Positions 1 through 6,005 of a stretch of DNA of 6,186 nucleotides are shown piece after piece. The notes beneath the pieces were generated by a model. The model was not told where the DNA came from, searched no databases, and was given only the letters and a program-made list of their open reading frames with translations. The position numbers were made by a program, and so were the translations under genes. The DNA is from Alphaproteobacteria bacterium MarineAlpha10_Bin2 (GTDB lineage: Bacteria > Pseudomonadota > Alphaproteobacteria > UBA828): positions 1 to 6,186 of the forward strand of contig PTKB01000163.1 of the NCBI GenBank assembly GCA_002937555.1, written 5' to 3'. The first letter of the stretch is position 1. Each line of letters opens with the position of its first letter.

Positions 1-604
1 CGAAGGGTTTGATCACCCCGCCGGCACCACCAATTTCGCCGGAGACTTGGACGGCTTTGCGCATTTCCTCTTCGGAGCGCGCCCGGCCGATCAGATAGAC
101 GTTGGAAAACGCATCCACCGCGACGCGTAAATTGACATCCGCGATGCCCGCCGTTTCGATCAATCTGATGCCGACGCTCGCATCGAGTTCCAGGGCGTCC
201 ACCCAATCGAGCATTTCCGCCTCGCGCGCTTCCTGATCCGCCTCGCTCATATATTGGACATGCCAATAAAGCTCCTTGATCCCTTCAACGGCTTCCACTC
301 CGGCGAGAAATTCCTCAAAAAGCTGTACGTCGTCGAACAATCCCGTTACCAGAAGGCGTTGCTCGTAAATCTCGGTCGACGCCTTGATCGTGCCGAGATC
401 CGCCATGACGACGTTGACCTTCACGACGATCTCATTGTCCTTGAATATATCGGAACTGCTGCGCGCCTCGATGGCCCGGTCGATCAAGGTCTTGGGCGCG
501 ATCAATATATCGTCGAGAAGCCCGGCCGATGCCGGAGGCACACTTGGCGGCGCAAAAAGGGAGACGATCGCGGCGACGAAAACGGTGCTGAGAAAGATGC
601 GCAT
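1..604 (-). CDS. Secreted BON-domain (OsmY-like) protein, C-terminus off the left edge
   Basis: A reading frame of 201 codons runs leftward from ATG at 604 and leaves the window still open, so only the N-terminal part is seen. Residues 1-27 form a signal peptide: MR start, hydrophobic stretch, and Ala-Ser-Ala before Gly28. There is no lipobox cysteine, so a soluble periplasmic protein is likely. Two BON-type repeats follow. The first spans about residues 55-118, with a strand around EQRLLVTGLF and a helix ending VEGIKELYW. The second spans about 133-201, with DVNLRVAVD and NVYLIGRARSEEE. BON domains are thought to bind phospholipid surfaces and occur in osmotic-stress and envelope-integrity proteins such as OsmY and DolP. 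A purine-rich stretch (GGAAAAGAGAG) lies just before the ATG. The gene is divergent from the cold-shock gene. The family is fairly sure; the exact role is unknown. Confidence 0.8.
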   Translation of the reverse strand, partial: MRIFLSTVFVAAIVSLFAPPSVPPASAGLLDDILIAPKTLIDRAIEARSSSDIFKDNEIVVKVNVVMADLGTIKASTEIYEQRLLVTGLFDDVQLFEEFLAGVEAVEGIKELYWHVQYMSEADQEAREAEMLDWVDALELDASVGIRLIETAGIADVNLRVAVDAFSNVYLIGRARSEEEMRKAVQVSGEIGGAGGVIKPF

Positions 605-721
605 GAATGCTCTCTTTTCCGAAGTGTTGACAAGACGGACGGCGCCTAATTTGGCGCGTATGAAGTGATTTGGCGATGCGAAACAGACATTTCAAATTTT
701 AGTTTAGTTTGATACTTCCAT

Positions 722-750
722 TTGCATATCACCGCGCCGCGGCATATACA
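722..750 (+). promoter_or_regulatory. Possible promoter of the cold-shock gene
   Basis: TTGCAT at 722-727 and TATACA at 745-750 are separated by 17 bases, which fits a sigma-70-type promoter with a good TTG core and a good TATA core. The predicted start near 757 would give a leader of about 130 bases, and long leaders are typical of cold-shock genes. The spacer contains the 8-base palindrome GCCGCGGC (736-743). The rest of the 286-base gap between the divergent genes (605-890) shows no gene. The match is only partial, so this is a candidate. Confidence 0.3.
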
Positions 751-838
751 TCCTACATCAGTCTTCGACAAATCGATGTATCCTGCTTGGTTATCACGCC
801 ACGCTGCAATACTTCGTGGAGATCGGCGTGCTGAGAAC

Positions 839-861
839 CGTCCGCAATAACGTTGCGGATG
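839..861 (+). promoter_or_regulatory. Leader hairpin upstream of the cold-shock gene
   Basis: Bases 839-847 pair with 853-861 around the loop TAACG. The inner core TCCGCAA/TTGCGGA is perfect, and a G-U pair and a C-G pair extend it outward to nine pairs. The hairpin ends 29 bases before the ATG at 891, leaving the purine-rich ribosome-binding stretch (873-886) single-stranded. Cold-shock genes are known for structured, temperature-responsive leaders, so a regulatory role is plausible. That role is inferred from position alone. Confidence 0.4.
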
Positions 862-890
862 ACCGTAACGATAAAGAGAGCAAGAGTAAT

Positions 891-1100
891 ATGAGTGTAG
901 GAACCGTGAAGTGGTTCAATTCCGTCAAGGGGTATGGCTTCATCAGCCCGGATGATGGTTCAAAGGACGCATTCGTCCATATTTCCGCCGTTGAGCGTGC
1001 CGGTTTGCCGGGTCTCGCGGAGGGGCAACGGGTCGAATTCGAACTGCAACCGGGTAAGAACGGCAAGAGTTCGGCCGAGAACCTGGTTCTCGTCGAATAA
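891..1100 (+). CDS. Cold-shock protein (CspA family, 69 aa)
   Basis: This is a complete single cold-shock domain of 69 residues, the usual length of a stand-alone CspA-type protein. The RNA-binding motifs are plain: KGYGFI (residues 13-18, RNP1) and DAFVHIS (26-32, RNP2), preceded by GTVKWFN at 4-10. Such proteins bind single-stranded RNA and DNA in the cytoplasm, melt RNA secondary structure and act as RNA chaperones or antiterminators. The ATG at 891 is chosen because residue 1 then matches the family's first residues. The frame is open upstream to a GTG at 816, but that extension does not resemble the family. AAGAG at 882-886 can serve as a weak ribosome-binding site. The gene stands alone with a leader hairpin upstream. 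CspA-family membership is secure. Whether it is cold-induced or constitutive cannot be told. Confidence 0.95.
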   Translation: MSVGTVKWFNSVKGYGFISPDDGSKDAFVHISAVERAGLPGLAEGQRVEFELQPGKNGKSSAENLVLVE

Positions 1101-1172
1101 CAGGCGTTTCGGGGTGGCGATTCCCTGCTGACTATTTGGGGATATTGCCGCCTCACCGGCCTTGGGCCAATG

Positions 1173-1201
1173 TCCCGGCAAGCGTGTACGGATTGCCGGG
1201 A
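1173..1201. repeat. Perfect 9-bp stem-loop in the gap after the cold-shock gene
   Basis: TCCCGGCAA (1173-1181) is exactly complementary to TTGCCGGGA (1193-1201) around an 11-base loop. It is the first of three stems in the gene-free stretch 1101-1390. It lies 72 bases after the cold-shock stop codon and has no T-run after it on either strand, so it is not a standard terminator. It may be part of a structured 3' UTR or of a dispersed palindromic repeat. Confidence 0.45.
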
Positions 1202-1202
1202 A

Positions 1203-1230
1203 GCACCGCAGCCCACCTTTAGAGCGGTGC
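1203..1230. repeat. Perfect 7-bp stem-loop adjoining the previous one
   Basis: GCACCGC (1203-1209) is exactly complementary to GCGGTGC (1224-1230) around a 14-base loop. It starts one base after the 1173-1201 stem, so the two could stack. No T-run follows. Function unknown. Confidence 0.35.
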
Positions 1231-1293
1231 ATGTAGCGCTCGCGCCGGCGGATCTGCCAATCGAAACCTAGCCGAACGTTAGAGGGTGGGATA

Positions 1294-1344
1294 CGGCCTA
1301 AAATCAAACGATTTTAGGCCGAGCGTGGGAGCTTTTTACTTTTT
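1294..1344 (+). terminator. Strong 12-bp hairpin followed by T-rich DNA, possible terminator
   Basis: CGGCCTAAAATC (1294-1305) pairs perfectly with GATTTTAGGCCG (1310-1321) around the loop AAAC. On the plus strand two T-runs follow (1333-1337 and 1340-1344), starting about 11 bases after the stem. This is farther than in a textbook intrinsic terminator. On the minus strand no T-run follows, although the leftward permease gene ends only 70 bases away. The hairpin sits between convergent transcripts, which supports a terminator role. A dispersed intergenic palindrome is the alternative. Confidence 0.35.
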
Positions 1345-1390
1345 CGAAGCGCCCGGCAGCGGAAATCTTCAACAGATCAAATTATCGGTT

Positions 1391-2269
1391 TTATGCCGGC
1401 GTCACGCGCTGGCGGACCGTGCCGAAGGTGACGCCGCGCAGAAGCTGGTTCTGCAGCACAAACGTCACCAGTACGACGGGGATGAGATAAATCGTCTCAA
1501 TCGCCGCGAGCAATGTCCATTGCACGCTGACGCCGCCGCCCAGATTGGCGCCCATTGCGACCGGCACCGTGCGCGTCCCGGACCCGGTCAATAACAGCGC
1601 CATGAGAAATTCGTTCCAGGTAAGAATGAGGCCGAAGGTGACGGTCGCAGCCAGGCCGGCCTTAACCTGGGGCAGGCAAATGCGGAAAAAAATGCGCCAC
1701 TCCGAGCTGCCTTCGGTACGCGCGGCATCTTCCACATCGCGCGGTAATTCGTCGAAAAAACTCTTCATGATCCAGATGGTGAATGGAAGATTAAAGGCGG
1801 TATAGAGGAGGATGATACCGAGATAGCCGCCGGCCAGGCCGGTCAGGCGAAACATCACAAAGATCGGAATAATGACGATAATCGGCGGCAACATCCGCGT
1901 CGTCAGAATGATGAACAGATAGGTGTCGTTGCCTTTCAGCGGCCAGCGCGAAAACGCATAGGCCGCGACCGTGCCGAGGATGAGCGCGAGGCCAACGCTG
2001 GCGCCGGCGATAAAGATGCTGTTGAAGAAATAGAGGCCGAACTGGGTATCCACAACTTCGCCGCCCGAGTGATAGGCGCGGCGGAAAACTTGGATGAAAT
2101 TGTCGAATGTCGGCGTGAACCACATGGTCGGCGTCAGCGCGTCGCGCGGCGATTTGAACGCCGTCAGAACGATCCATAACACGGGCAGGAAATATACCAA
2201 GCCGACCAGGGCACAGATTGCCGTGCGTCTCCATCCGGCCGTGCCGACCTGGTAGCGCCGTCGAAACAT
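1391..2269 (-). CDS. Sugar ABC transporter inner-membrane permease, MalG type
   Basis: A complete 292-residue permease, the normal length for the MalG/carbohydrate branch of the binding-protein-dependent permease superfamily. Six membrane segments can be seen at about residues 16-38, 80-107, 117-140, 147-169, 204-229 and 257-277, with a long periplasmic loop after the first. The cytoplasmic EAA loop, which docks on the ATPase, is clear at 180-200: EDAARTEG, then ICLP. The C-terminus RGVTFGTVR is also typical of the group. The protein should form half of a membrane channel with a MalF-type partner, an ATPase and a periplasmic sugar-binding protein, none of which is in view. An in-frame TAG directly precedes the ATG at 2269, so the start cannot lie further upstream without another stop. 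The ribosome-binding site is poor. The fatty acid hydroxylase gene lies 109 bases upstream in the same direction. The substrate cannot be predicted. Confidence 0.92.
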   Translation of the reverse strand: MFRRRYQVGTAGWRRTAICALVGLVYFLPVLWIVLTAFKSPRDALTPTMWFTPTFDNFIQVFRRAYHSGGEVVDTQFGLYFFNSIFIAGASVGLALILGTVAAYAFSRWPLKGNDTYLFIILTTRMLPPIIVIIPIFVMFRLTGLAGGYLGIILLYTAFNLPFTIWIMKSFFDELPRDVEDAARTEGSSEWRIFFRICLPQVKAGLAATVTFGLILTWNEFLMALLLTGSGTRTVPVAMGANLGGGVSVQWTLLAAIETIYLIPVVLVTFVLQNQLLRGVTFGTVRQRVTPA

Positions 2270-2278
2270 CTAGTGCCG

Positions 2279-2291
2279 CACTTGCCAAGTG
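2279..2291. promoter_or_regulatory. 13-bp near-perfect palindrome before the permease start
   Basis: CACTTG and CAAGTG are exact complements around a single C. The site ends 10 bases upstream of the permease ATG, where the ribosome-binding site should be. It could be a small operator or could mask initiation. Thirteen bases are few, and chance is a fair explanation. Confidence 0.2.
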
Positions 2292-2378
2292 AGAATTATC
2301 GTGCTCATGGCGGGGCTGCTCCGCACATTCGTTCGAGCATGAAATAACACGCCCTCAGGCGAATAAACAGGTCGCGAA

Positions 2379-3203
2379 CTACGCCTTCAGGGCCGCGACT
2401 GTTCTCTCCTCTTCCCGCTCTGAGGCGATATGCCGGGATGTCACTCGGGCGAAGGTCTTGCGGTAATCCGGATTTTCGGTGCCGCAAATGCGGTCCCACC
2501 AGGTGAAATAGAGCCCGAAATTTCCCGCTTTGGCGCTGTGGTGCAAATCGTGATGGGTGTTGGTCGTCAAAATGCCGAAAACGGTATGGGCCGCGGTGCC
2601 GCGCGGAAACAATTCGAACCCGCTATGGCCGATCACATTGCGCAGGATCATGTGAACCATGAAAAGATAAATGACCGTGACATGGAGTGGCAGCACAAAA
2701 ACTAGAATTGTTAGAAACATGGTCTGAACCACGGCCTCCAACGGCGCAAAGGCATAGGCCGCCCAAGGCGACGGGCTGCGCGAGGTATGATGCAGCCGGT
2801 GAAACGCATGGAAGAGGCGCCGATGGTGCATCAGGCGGTGGGTCCAATAAAAATACGCATCGTGCAGGACGATGGCGGCGACAAGACTAAAGGTGCCGTA
2901 GAGCCAGCCGTAATCGGAGAACTCTGCGTATACGAGCGTCCAACCCTCGGTCATGAACAGATAGATACAAAAGCCGTTCAGCGCGAACACCAGCGCCGTC
3001 AGGATCGAATAGCGCACTTCGCGCCGGATCGTGGCCGCGGACGAGAAACCGGGTTGGATCTTGCGCCCGCGCAAGGGATTGCCCTTCCAGCGATATAAAA
3101 AGAGAAACGCCGCGCTCGCCGGAATAATGATCAGCAAAAGCTGACCGCCGAGAAGCATCAGCCAGGCCGGCAGCACCGCGATGAGATCTTCGAAACCGGC
3201 CAT
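2379..3203 (-). CDS. Membrane fatty acid hydroxylase / sterol desaturase family enzyme
   Basis: A complete 274-residue protein with the histidine clusters that bind the di-iron centre of this family (PF04116 type): HDAYFYWTHRLMHH (114-127), HAFHRLHH (132-139), GHSGFE (192-197) and HHDLHH (217-222), followed by the conserved FTWWDRICGT (233-242). Hydrophobic segments at about 11-37, 66-84, 101-118 and 157-188 place it in the inner membrane with the His clusters on the cytoplasmic face. Members use O2 to hydroxylate or desaturate lipid chains, sterols or carotenoids; which substrate applies here is unknown. The ATG at 3203 is preceded by AAAGG at a good distance. The gene is the last chromosomal gene before the tRNA-Glu junction, with 73 bases between them. 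The permease follows 109 bases downstream, but no functional link is evident. The family call is very sure. Confidence 0.93.
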   Translation of the reverse strand: MAGFEDLIAVLPAWLMLLGGQLLLIIIPASAAFLFLYRWKGNPLRGRKIQPGFSSAATIRREVRYSILTALVFALNGFCIYLFMTEGWTLVYAEFSDYGWLYGTFSLVAAIVLHDAYFYWTHRLMHHRRLFHAFHRLHHTSRSPSPWAAYAFAPLEAVVQTMFLTILVFVLPLHVTVIYLFMVHMILRNVIGHSGFELFPRGTAAHTVFGILTTNTHHDLHHSAKAGNFGLYFTWWDRICGTENPDYRKTFARVTSRHIASEREEERTVAALKA

Positions 3204-3276
3204 GGGCGCCTTTCTGCATCCTGCCTTGGAACTTCCGCCGCAGGCACACCGCTCGGCCTATCTGCGCTGAAAAAGC

Positions 3277-3320
3277 TGGCGACCCCTACGAGAATTGAAC
3301 TCGTGTCTCCACCTTGAAAG
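3277..3320 (-). tRNA. 3' half of tRNA-Glu(UUC), integration attachment site (att)
   Basis: Read on the minus strand, the sequence gives the anticodon loop CTTTCAA with anticodon TTC, then stem strand GGTGG. Next come the four-base variable region AGAC typical of tRNA-Glu, T stem ACGAG, loop TTCAATT and stem CTCGT. The acceptor strand AGGGGTC, G and encoded CCA end at 3277. The 5' side is missing: beyond 3320, where CCACC should pair with GGTGG, the DNA reads CAACT, and no D arm or 5' acceptor strand follows. This is therefore not a working tRNA gene. It is the target fragment left when an element integrates into the 3' half of a tRNA gene. The nearby integrase supports this. CTTTTTC just past the CCA may be the old tRNA terminator. 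Confidence 0.88.
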
Positions 3321-3400
3321 AGTTGATAAGTAGTCCGTAGGCGTTCGCGGGAGTTCCAGTAACTATTTGATTCGCAAATGTGTTTTGTAGCCTTCCTCTC

Positions 3401-3446
3401 TTGTACGTGTGCGTTCGTGCCCGTATATTACGTACACGTTACGTAC
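3401..3446 (+). promoter_or_regulatory. Integrase promoter with overlapping repeated ACGTAC motifs
   Basis: TTGTAC (3401-3406) and TATATT (3424-3429) are 17 bases apart, which is a good sigma-70 layout with a near-consensus -10 box. The predicted start near 3436 leaves a leader of about 36 bases before the integrase ATG. The 8-base direct repeat TTACGTAC lies at 3428-3435 and 3439-3446, 11 bases apart, so on one helix face and covering the -10 box and start. The same hexamer occurs inverted (GTACGT, 3403-3408) at the -35 box. This placement suggests repressor operators or recombination-factor sites. No binding protein is identified. Confidence 0.45.
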
Positions 3447-3471
3447 GGAACAGATATTCGGAGGGCAGAGT

Positions 3472-4761
3472 ATGCCGCGACAGGTCAAAGACGCAAGGCT
3501 TGATACTCGCGAGAAGCGGAAGAAATTGGAGCGCCGTCGCGAGCCCCATTGGCGGAAGCTGGATCGTGGTTCGCACCTGGGATACCGGAAGGGCGCGGAA
3601 GGCGGCTATTGGGTTGTCCGCCGGCGTACCGAAGAAGGGCGATACCAATTTCATTCTCTCGGCAACGCCGACGACGGCGCGCGAGACGCTGACGGAACTG
3701 AAATCCTCGATTTCTATCAGGCTCAAGATCAGGCTCGGGGCTGGCTCGTACAGCAAGCGCTGCCAGTCACCGAACAGGAGGATGACGCCTACACTGTCAA
3801 AGCCGCTTTGGCCGATTACATGTCGTGGTACGAAACTCACGGGAAGGGCGCGGCGACGCACCAGTACAGCGTAGACGCATTCATAAATCCGGACCTCGGC
3901 CATATCGAACTGTTCGCATTGACGGCCAAGCAAATTCGCGACTGGCACAAGGAACTGGCCGAGAAGCCGCCCCGCGTTCGCCGCAGCAACGGATCATCGG
4001 AAGTACGCTACCGCGACACTTCGGACGATCCGGACGCGGAGCGCAAGCGGAGGGCATCGGCGAATAGGGTGCTGGCGGTTTTGAAGGCTGCGCTAAACCA
4101 TGCCTGGCACGAAGGCAAGGTCGCGAGCGACGATCCCTGGCGGCGGGTGAAACCGTTTCGCAATGTCGATGCGCCCCGCGTTCGGTATCTCACACAGGCC
4201 GAATGCGTCCGCCTCGTTAATACCTGTCCGCACGACCTTCGTGCGCTTGTGCAGGCTGCTTTATCGACAGGTTGTCGCTTTGGCGAAATTACCGCGCTTC
4301 GTGTGTCGGACTTCAACGCTGATTCTGGCACGCTGCTTATCAGCGAAAGCAAATCAGGCAAGTCGCGTCATGTCGTCTTGACCGACAAAGGGCAAAAGTT
4401 CTTCGCTTCCACCACGGCTGGCAGGCCCGGCAATGAAACACTGTTCCGACAGGTCAACGGCGAGCCGTGGAAGAAGGGCTTTCAACGCCGCCCGCTAATC
4501 GCCGCATGCGAGAGAGCGGGCATATCCCCTGCCCTGCCTTTTCACGGGCTCAGGCACACATATTGCAGTCACCTCGTTATGGCTCGCATCCCACTTGAAG
4601 TGATCGCCAAGAACCTCGGGCATTCCGATACGCGGATGGTCGAAAAGCATTATGGCCACATGGCGCCGAGCTATGTTGCCGACACGATCCGCGCGGCGGC
4701 ACCCGACCTTGGTGTAATTGAACAAAGCAACGTAGCCGAGTTGGGTAGAGCGAGTGCCTGA
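3472..4761 (+). CDS. Tyrosine recombinase (site-specific integrase)
   Basis: A complete 429-residue integrase that should cut and rejoin DNA between the element's att site and the tRNA-Glu gene. The N-terminal part (about 1-100, rich in Arg/Lys) likely binds arm sites, and about 107-225 is the core-binding domain. The C-terminal catalytic domain keeps all active-site residues: Arg269 in TGCRFGE, Lys294 in ESKSGKSRHV, His358 and Arg361 in HGLRHTYCSH, His384 in LGHSD and the nucleophile Tyr394 in EKHYGHMAPSY. The ATG at 3472 is preferred because GGAGGG (3460-3465) lies six bases ahead of it. The in-frame ATG at 3409 would fall upstream of the predicted transcription start. The gene reads away from the tRNA fragment, and its last 8 bases overlap the next gene. 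An intact catalytic set suggests it is active. Confidence 0.96.
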   Translation: MPRQVKDARLDTREKRKKLERRREPHWRKLDRGSHLGYRKGAEGGYWVVRRRTEEGRYQFHSLGNADDGARDADGTEILDFYQAQDQARGWLVQQALPVTEQEDDAYTVKAALADYMSWYETHGKGAATHQYSVDAFINPDLGHIELFALTAKQIRDWHKELAEKPPRVRRSNGSSEVRYRDTSDDPDAERKRRASANRVLAVLKAALNHAWHEGKVASDDPWRRVKPFRNVDAPRVRYLTQAECVRLVNTCPHDLRALVQAALSTGCRFGEITALRVSDFNADSGTLLISESKSGKSRHVVLTDKGQKFFASTTAGRPGNETLFRQVNGEPWKKGFQRRPLIAACERAGISPALPFHGLRHTYCSHLVMARIPLEVIAKNLGHSDTRMVEKHYGHMAPSYVADTIRAAAPDLGVIEQSNVAELGRASA

Positions 4762-5386
4762 ACCTTCGCAAAAAGATATCGAGGAGCTTGAACAGAGCAG
4801 AAGGGCTGCGGTTCGGAATTACAGGGTTATAAAGAGCGATGTCGCTAGAACGCCCCCGCCCGAAAGGCGCGAAGATAAATTCACTAAAATCTTCCGGCAG
4901 TTAGATCGCGCTGGCCGGGATAAGCCAGGCGACGACTTGTCCGTTAAACGGGCTGAACTCTTCCGGGGTTTAGCCAGGGACCTCTTGCCCTTTGCCACAG
5001 AATTTAGAGCGCCAGAGAATATTATCGCCGCCCTAAATCGCATTGCGAAATCGCTCTCAACAAAAATTGGTGTCGTTTCGCGCGATGACCTAAACCAAGT
5101 CAAATTCTGGGCAAAAAAATCGAGGGACATTGCACAAATATCTCGGGTGAGGCGCAAGCAAAATAATGTTCCCGACAACCGTGGTGATCATGCTCTACAG
5201 CAATTTATCCAAGAGATGTGGGGTGTATATTTCGACCATTACCACGCCATCCCAAAGGGCGTGAAATTTATCGAATTCTGCACTTCTGCGCTTGATGGCG
5301 TAGACGATAAATTTGATTCCGACGAAACCTGGAAGAAACGTATTGAGCGGATTGTTTCACTCGGCCCTCTGTATAAGTCACTATAA
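4754..5386 (+). CDS. Unrecognised 210-aa protein overlapping the integrase gene
   Basis: I do not recognise this protein. It starts at GTG 4754, inside the last 8 bases of the integrase gene, and ends at TAA 5384-5386. No ATG lies in its first 150 codons, so GTG with translational coupling to the integrase is the natural choice. The sequence is soluble and highly charged, with no signal peptide, membrane segment, zinc motif or nucleotide-binding loop. Residues 1-60 are Lys/Arg/Glu-rich with PPPERRE at 34-40 and are probably flexible. Residues 65-135 look helical. A more conserved-looking part with aromatics, WGVYFDHYH, lies at 156-164. The gene is visibly more AT-rich than the integrase, which points to foreign origin. 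A recombination accessory factor (directionality factor) or a cargo gene are both possible. That it is a real gene is likely; its function is open. Confidence 0.7.
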   Translation: MPEPSQKDIEELEQSRRAAVRNYRVIKSDVARTPPPERREDKFTKIFRQLDRAGRDKPGDDLSVKRAELFRGLARDLLPFATEFRAPENIIAALNRIAKSLSTKIGVVSRDDLNQVKFWAKKSRDIAQISRVRRKQNNVPDNRGDHALQQFIQEMWGVYFDHYHAIPKGVKFIEFCTSALDGVDDKFDSDETWKKRIERIVSLGPLYKSL

Positions 5387-5452
5387 CATAACTGTTTTTT
5401 TTAAAATAAAACTGTCCCCAACCCCTCACGCTGATTGTGCTGTAATTGGTTT

Positions 5453-5500
5453 ATCGACGGCAATGAACGCGTTCGTGTTCGCCAAGTTACAGCCGTCGAT
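5453..5500. repeat. 9-bp inverted repeat enclosing a 10-bp palindrome
   Basis: ATCGACGGC (5453-5461) is the exact complement of GCCGTCGAT (5492-5500). Between them lies the perfect palindrome GAACGCGTTC (5465-5474) and a repeat of GTTCG. A further direct copy of ATCGACGG occurs at 5571-5578 inside the damaged ATPase frame. The stretch 5387-5534 holds no gene and begins with a run of eight Ts and A-rich DNA. The layout suggests a regulator-binding or replication-related site, but this is inferred from symmetry only. Confidence 0.4.
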
Positions 5501-5534
5501 CTAGGGCGGACGCGGCGCGAAGGGGTGTATTCAT

Positions 5535-6005
5535 ATGCCATTTCACGACGACCTGGACGGCGCGTACGACATCGACGGGCTGTGCGACGATTACCTAAAT
5601 TGGCCCGCGCCCAAACAGCGCCGCGTTCTGTACCTGGACGGTGAGATGCCCGCACCGACGATGCAAGAGCGCGCACGTGCCATCGCGGGCTTCGATCCGC
5701 CGGATGATCTTGACGAATGGTTTCGGCTTGTAACGCCGGATTTGCAGGAGCACAGCACGCCAGACCTCTCCACGAAGGATGGACAGGCACGGCTTGAGCC
5801 GTATCTGACCGACGTCGATGTCGTTGTAATCGACAACCTCAGCACGCTGTGCCGCACCGGTGTCGAAAACGAGGCTGAAAGCTGGCTGCCGGTGCAAGGG
5901 TGGCTGCTTGTGCTTCGACGTCGCGGCATCAGCGTTATGGTGATCCACCATGCAGGTAAGAGCGGCCTGCAACGCGGCACCAGCAGGCGCGAGGACGTTC
6001 TGTGA
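5535..6005 (+). pseudogene. RepA-like AAA ATPase remnant, Walker A region lost and 3' end cut by IS
   Basis: The 156 readable codons match the middle of the RepA/AAA_25-type ATPases found in alphaproteobacterial mobile elements. These are RecA-fold proteins linked to plasmid or element replication. Recognisable parts are NWPAPKQRRVLYLDGEMP (22-39), the LVTPDLQ strand (65-71), Walker B-like VVVID followed by NLSTLCRTG (97-109), ENEAESWLPVQ (111-121), VIHHAGKSG (136-144) and GTSRREDVL (148-156). In the family, a Walker A loop (GVGKT type) lies before the first of these, but residues 1-20 show nothing like it. No Walker A is found in the other frames of 5387-5534. The C-terminus stops abruptly in a conserved motif at a TGA formed by the IS end at 6003. 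AAGGGG (5520-5525) precedes the ATG, so a peptide may still be made, but it could not hydrolyse ATP normally. Confidence 0.8.

Noticed and set aside
627..657. TTGACA at 627-632 with nearby GCGCC/GGCGC repeat as a rightward promoter
   Set aside because: No -10 box lies at a suitable spacing and the repeat arms are only five bases.
254..695. Plus- and minus-strand open frames over the BON gene
   Set aside because: They are shadows; the leftward frame from 604 has a signal peptide and two BON repeats, while these show no domain.
816..890. Upstream GTG start extending the cold-shock frame by 25 codons
   Set aside because: The extension is unlike any CspA N-terminus and includes the leader hairpin; ATG at 891 gives the exact family length.
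2270..2310. Tail of an upstream permease (a frame ending in TAG directly before the 2269 ATG)
   Set aside because: The frame upstream is short and resembles no permease C-terminus.
3277..3360. A complete tRNA gene on the minus strand
   Set aside because: No D arm, no 5' acceptor strand GACCCCT and no pairing CCACC are present; only the 3' half exists.
3409..3471. Longer integrase start at ATG 3409
   Set aside because: It would lie upstream of the predicted transcription start and lacks a ribosome-binding site, while 3472 has GGAGGG six bases ahead.
5384..5415. Intrinsic terminator after the unknown gene, from the run of eight Ts at 5395-5402
   Set aside because: No convincing stem precedes the T-run; only weak three- to four-base pairings can be made.
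5401..5790. Minus-strand open frame across the ATPase front
   Set aside because: Arg-rich low-complexity translation typical of an antisense shadow in GC-rich DNA.
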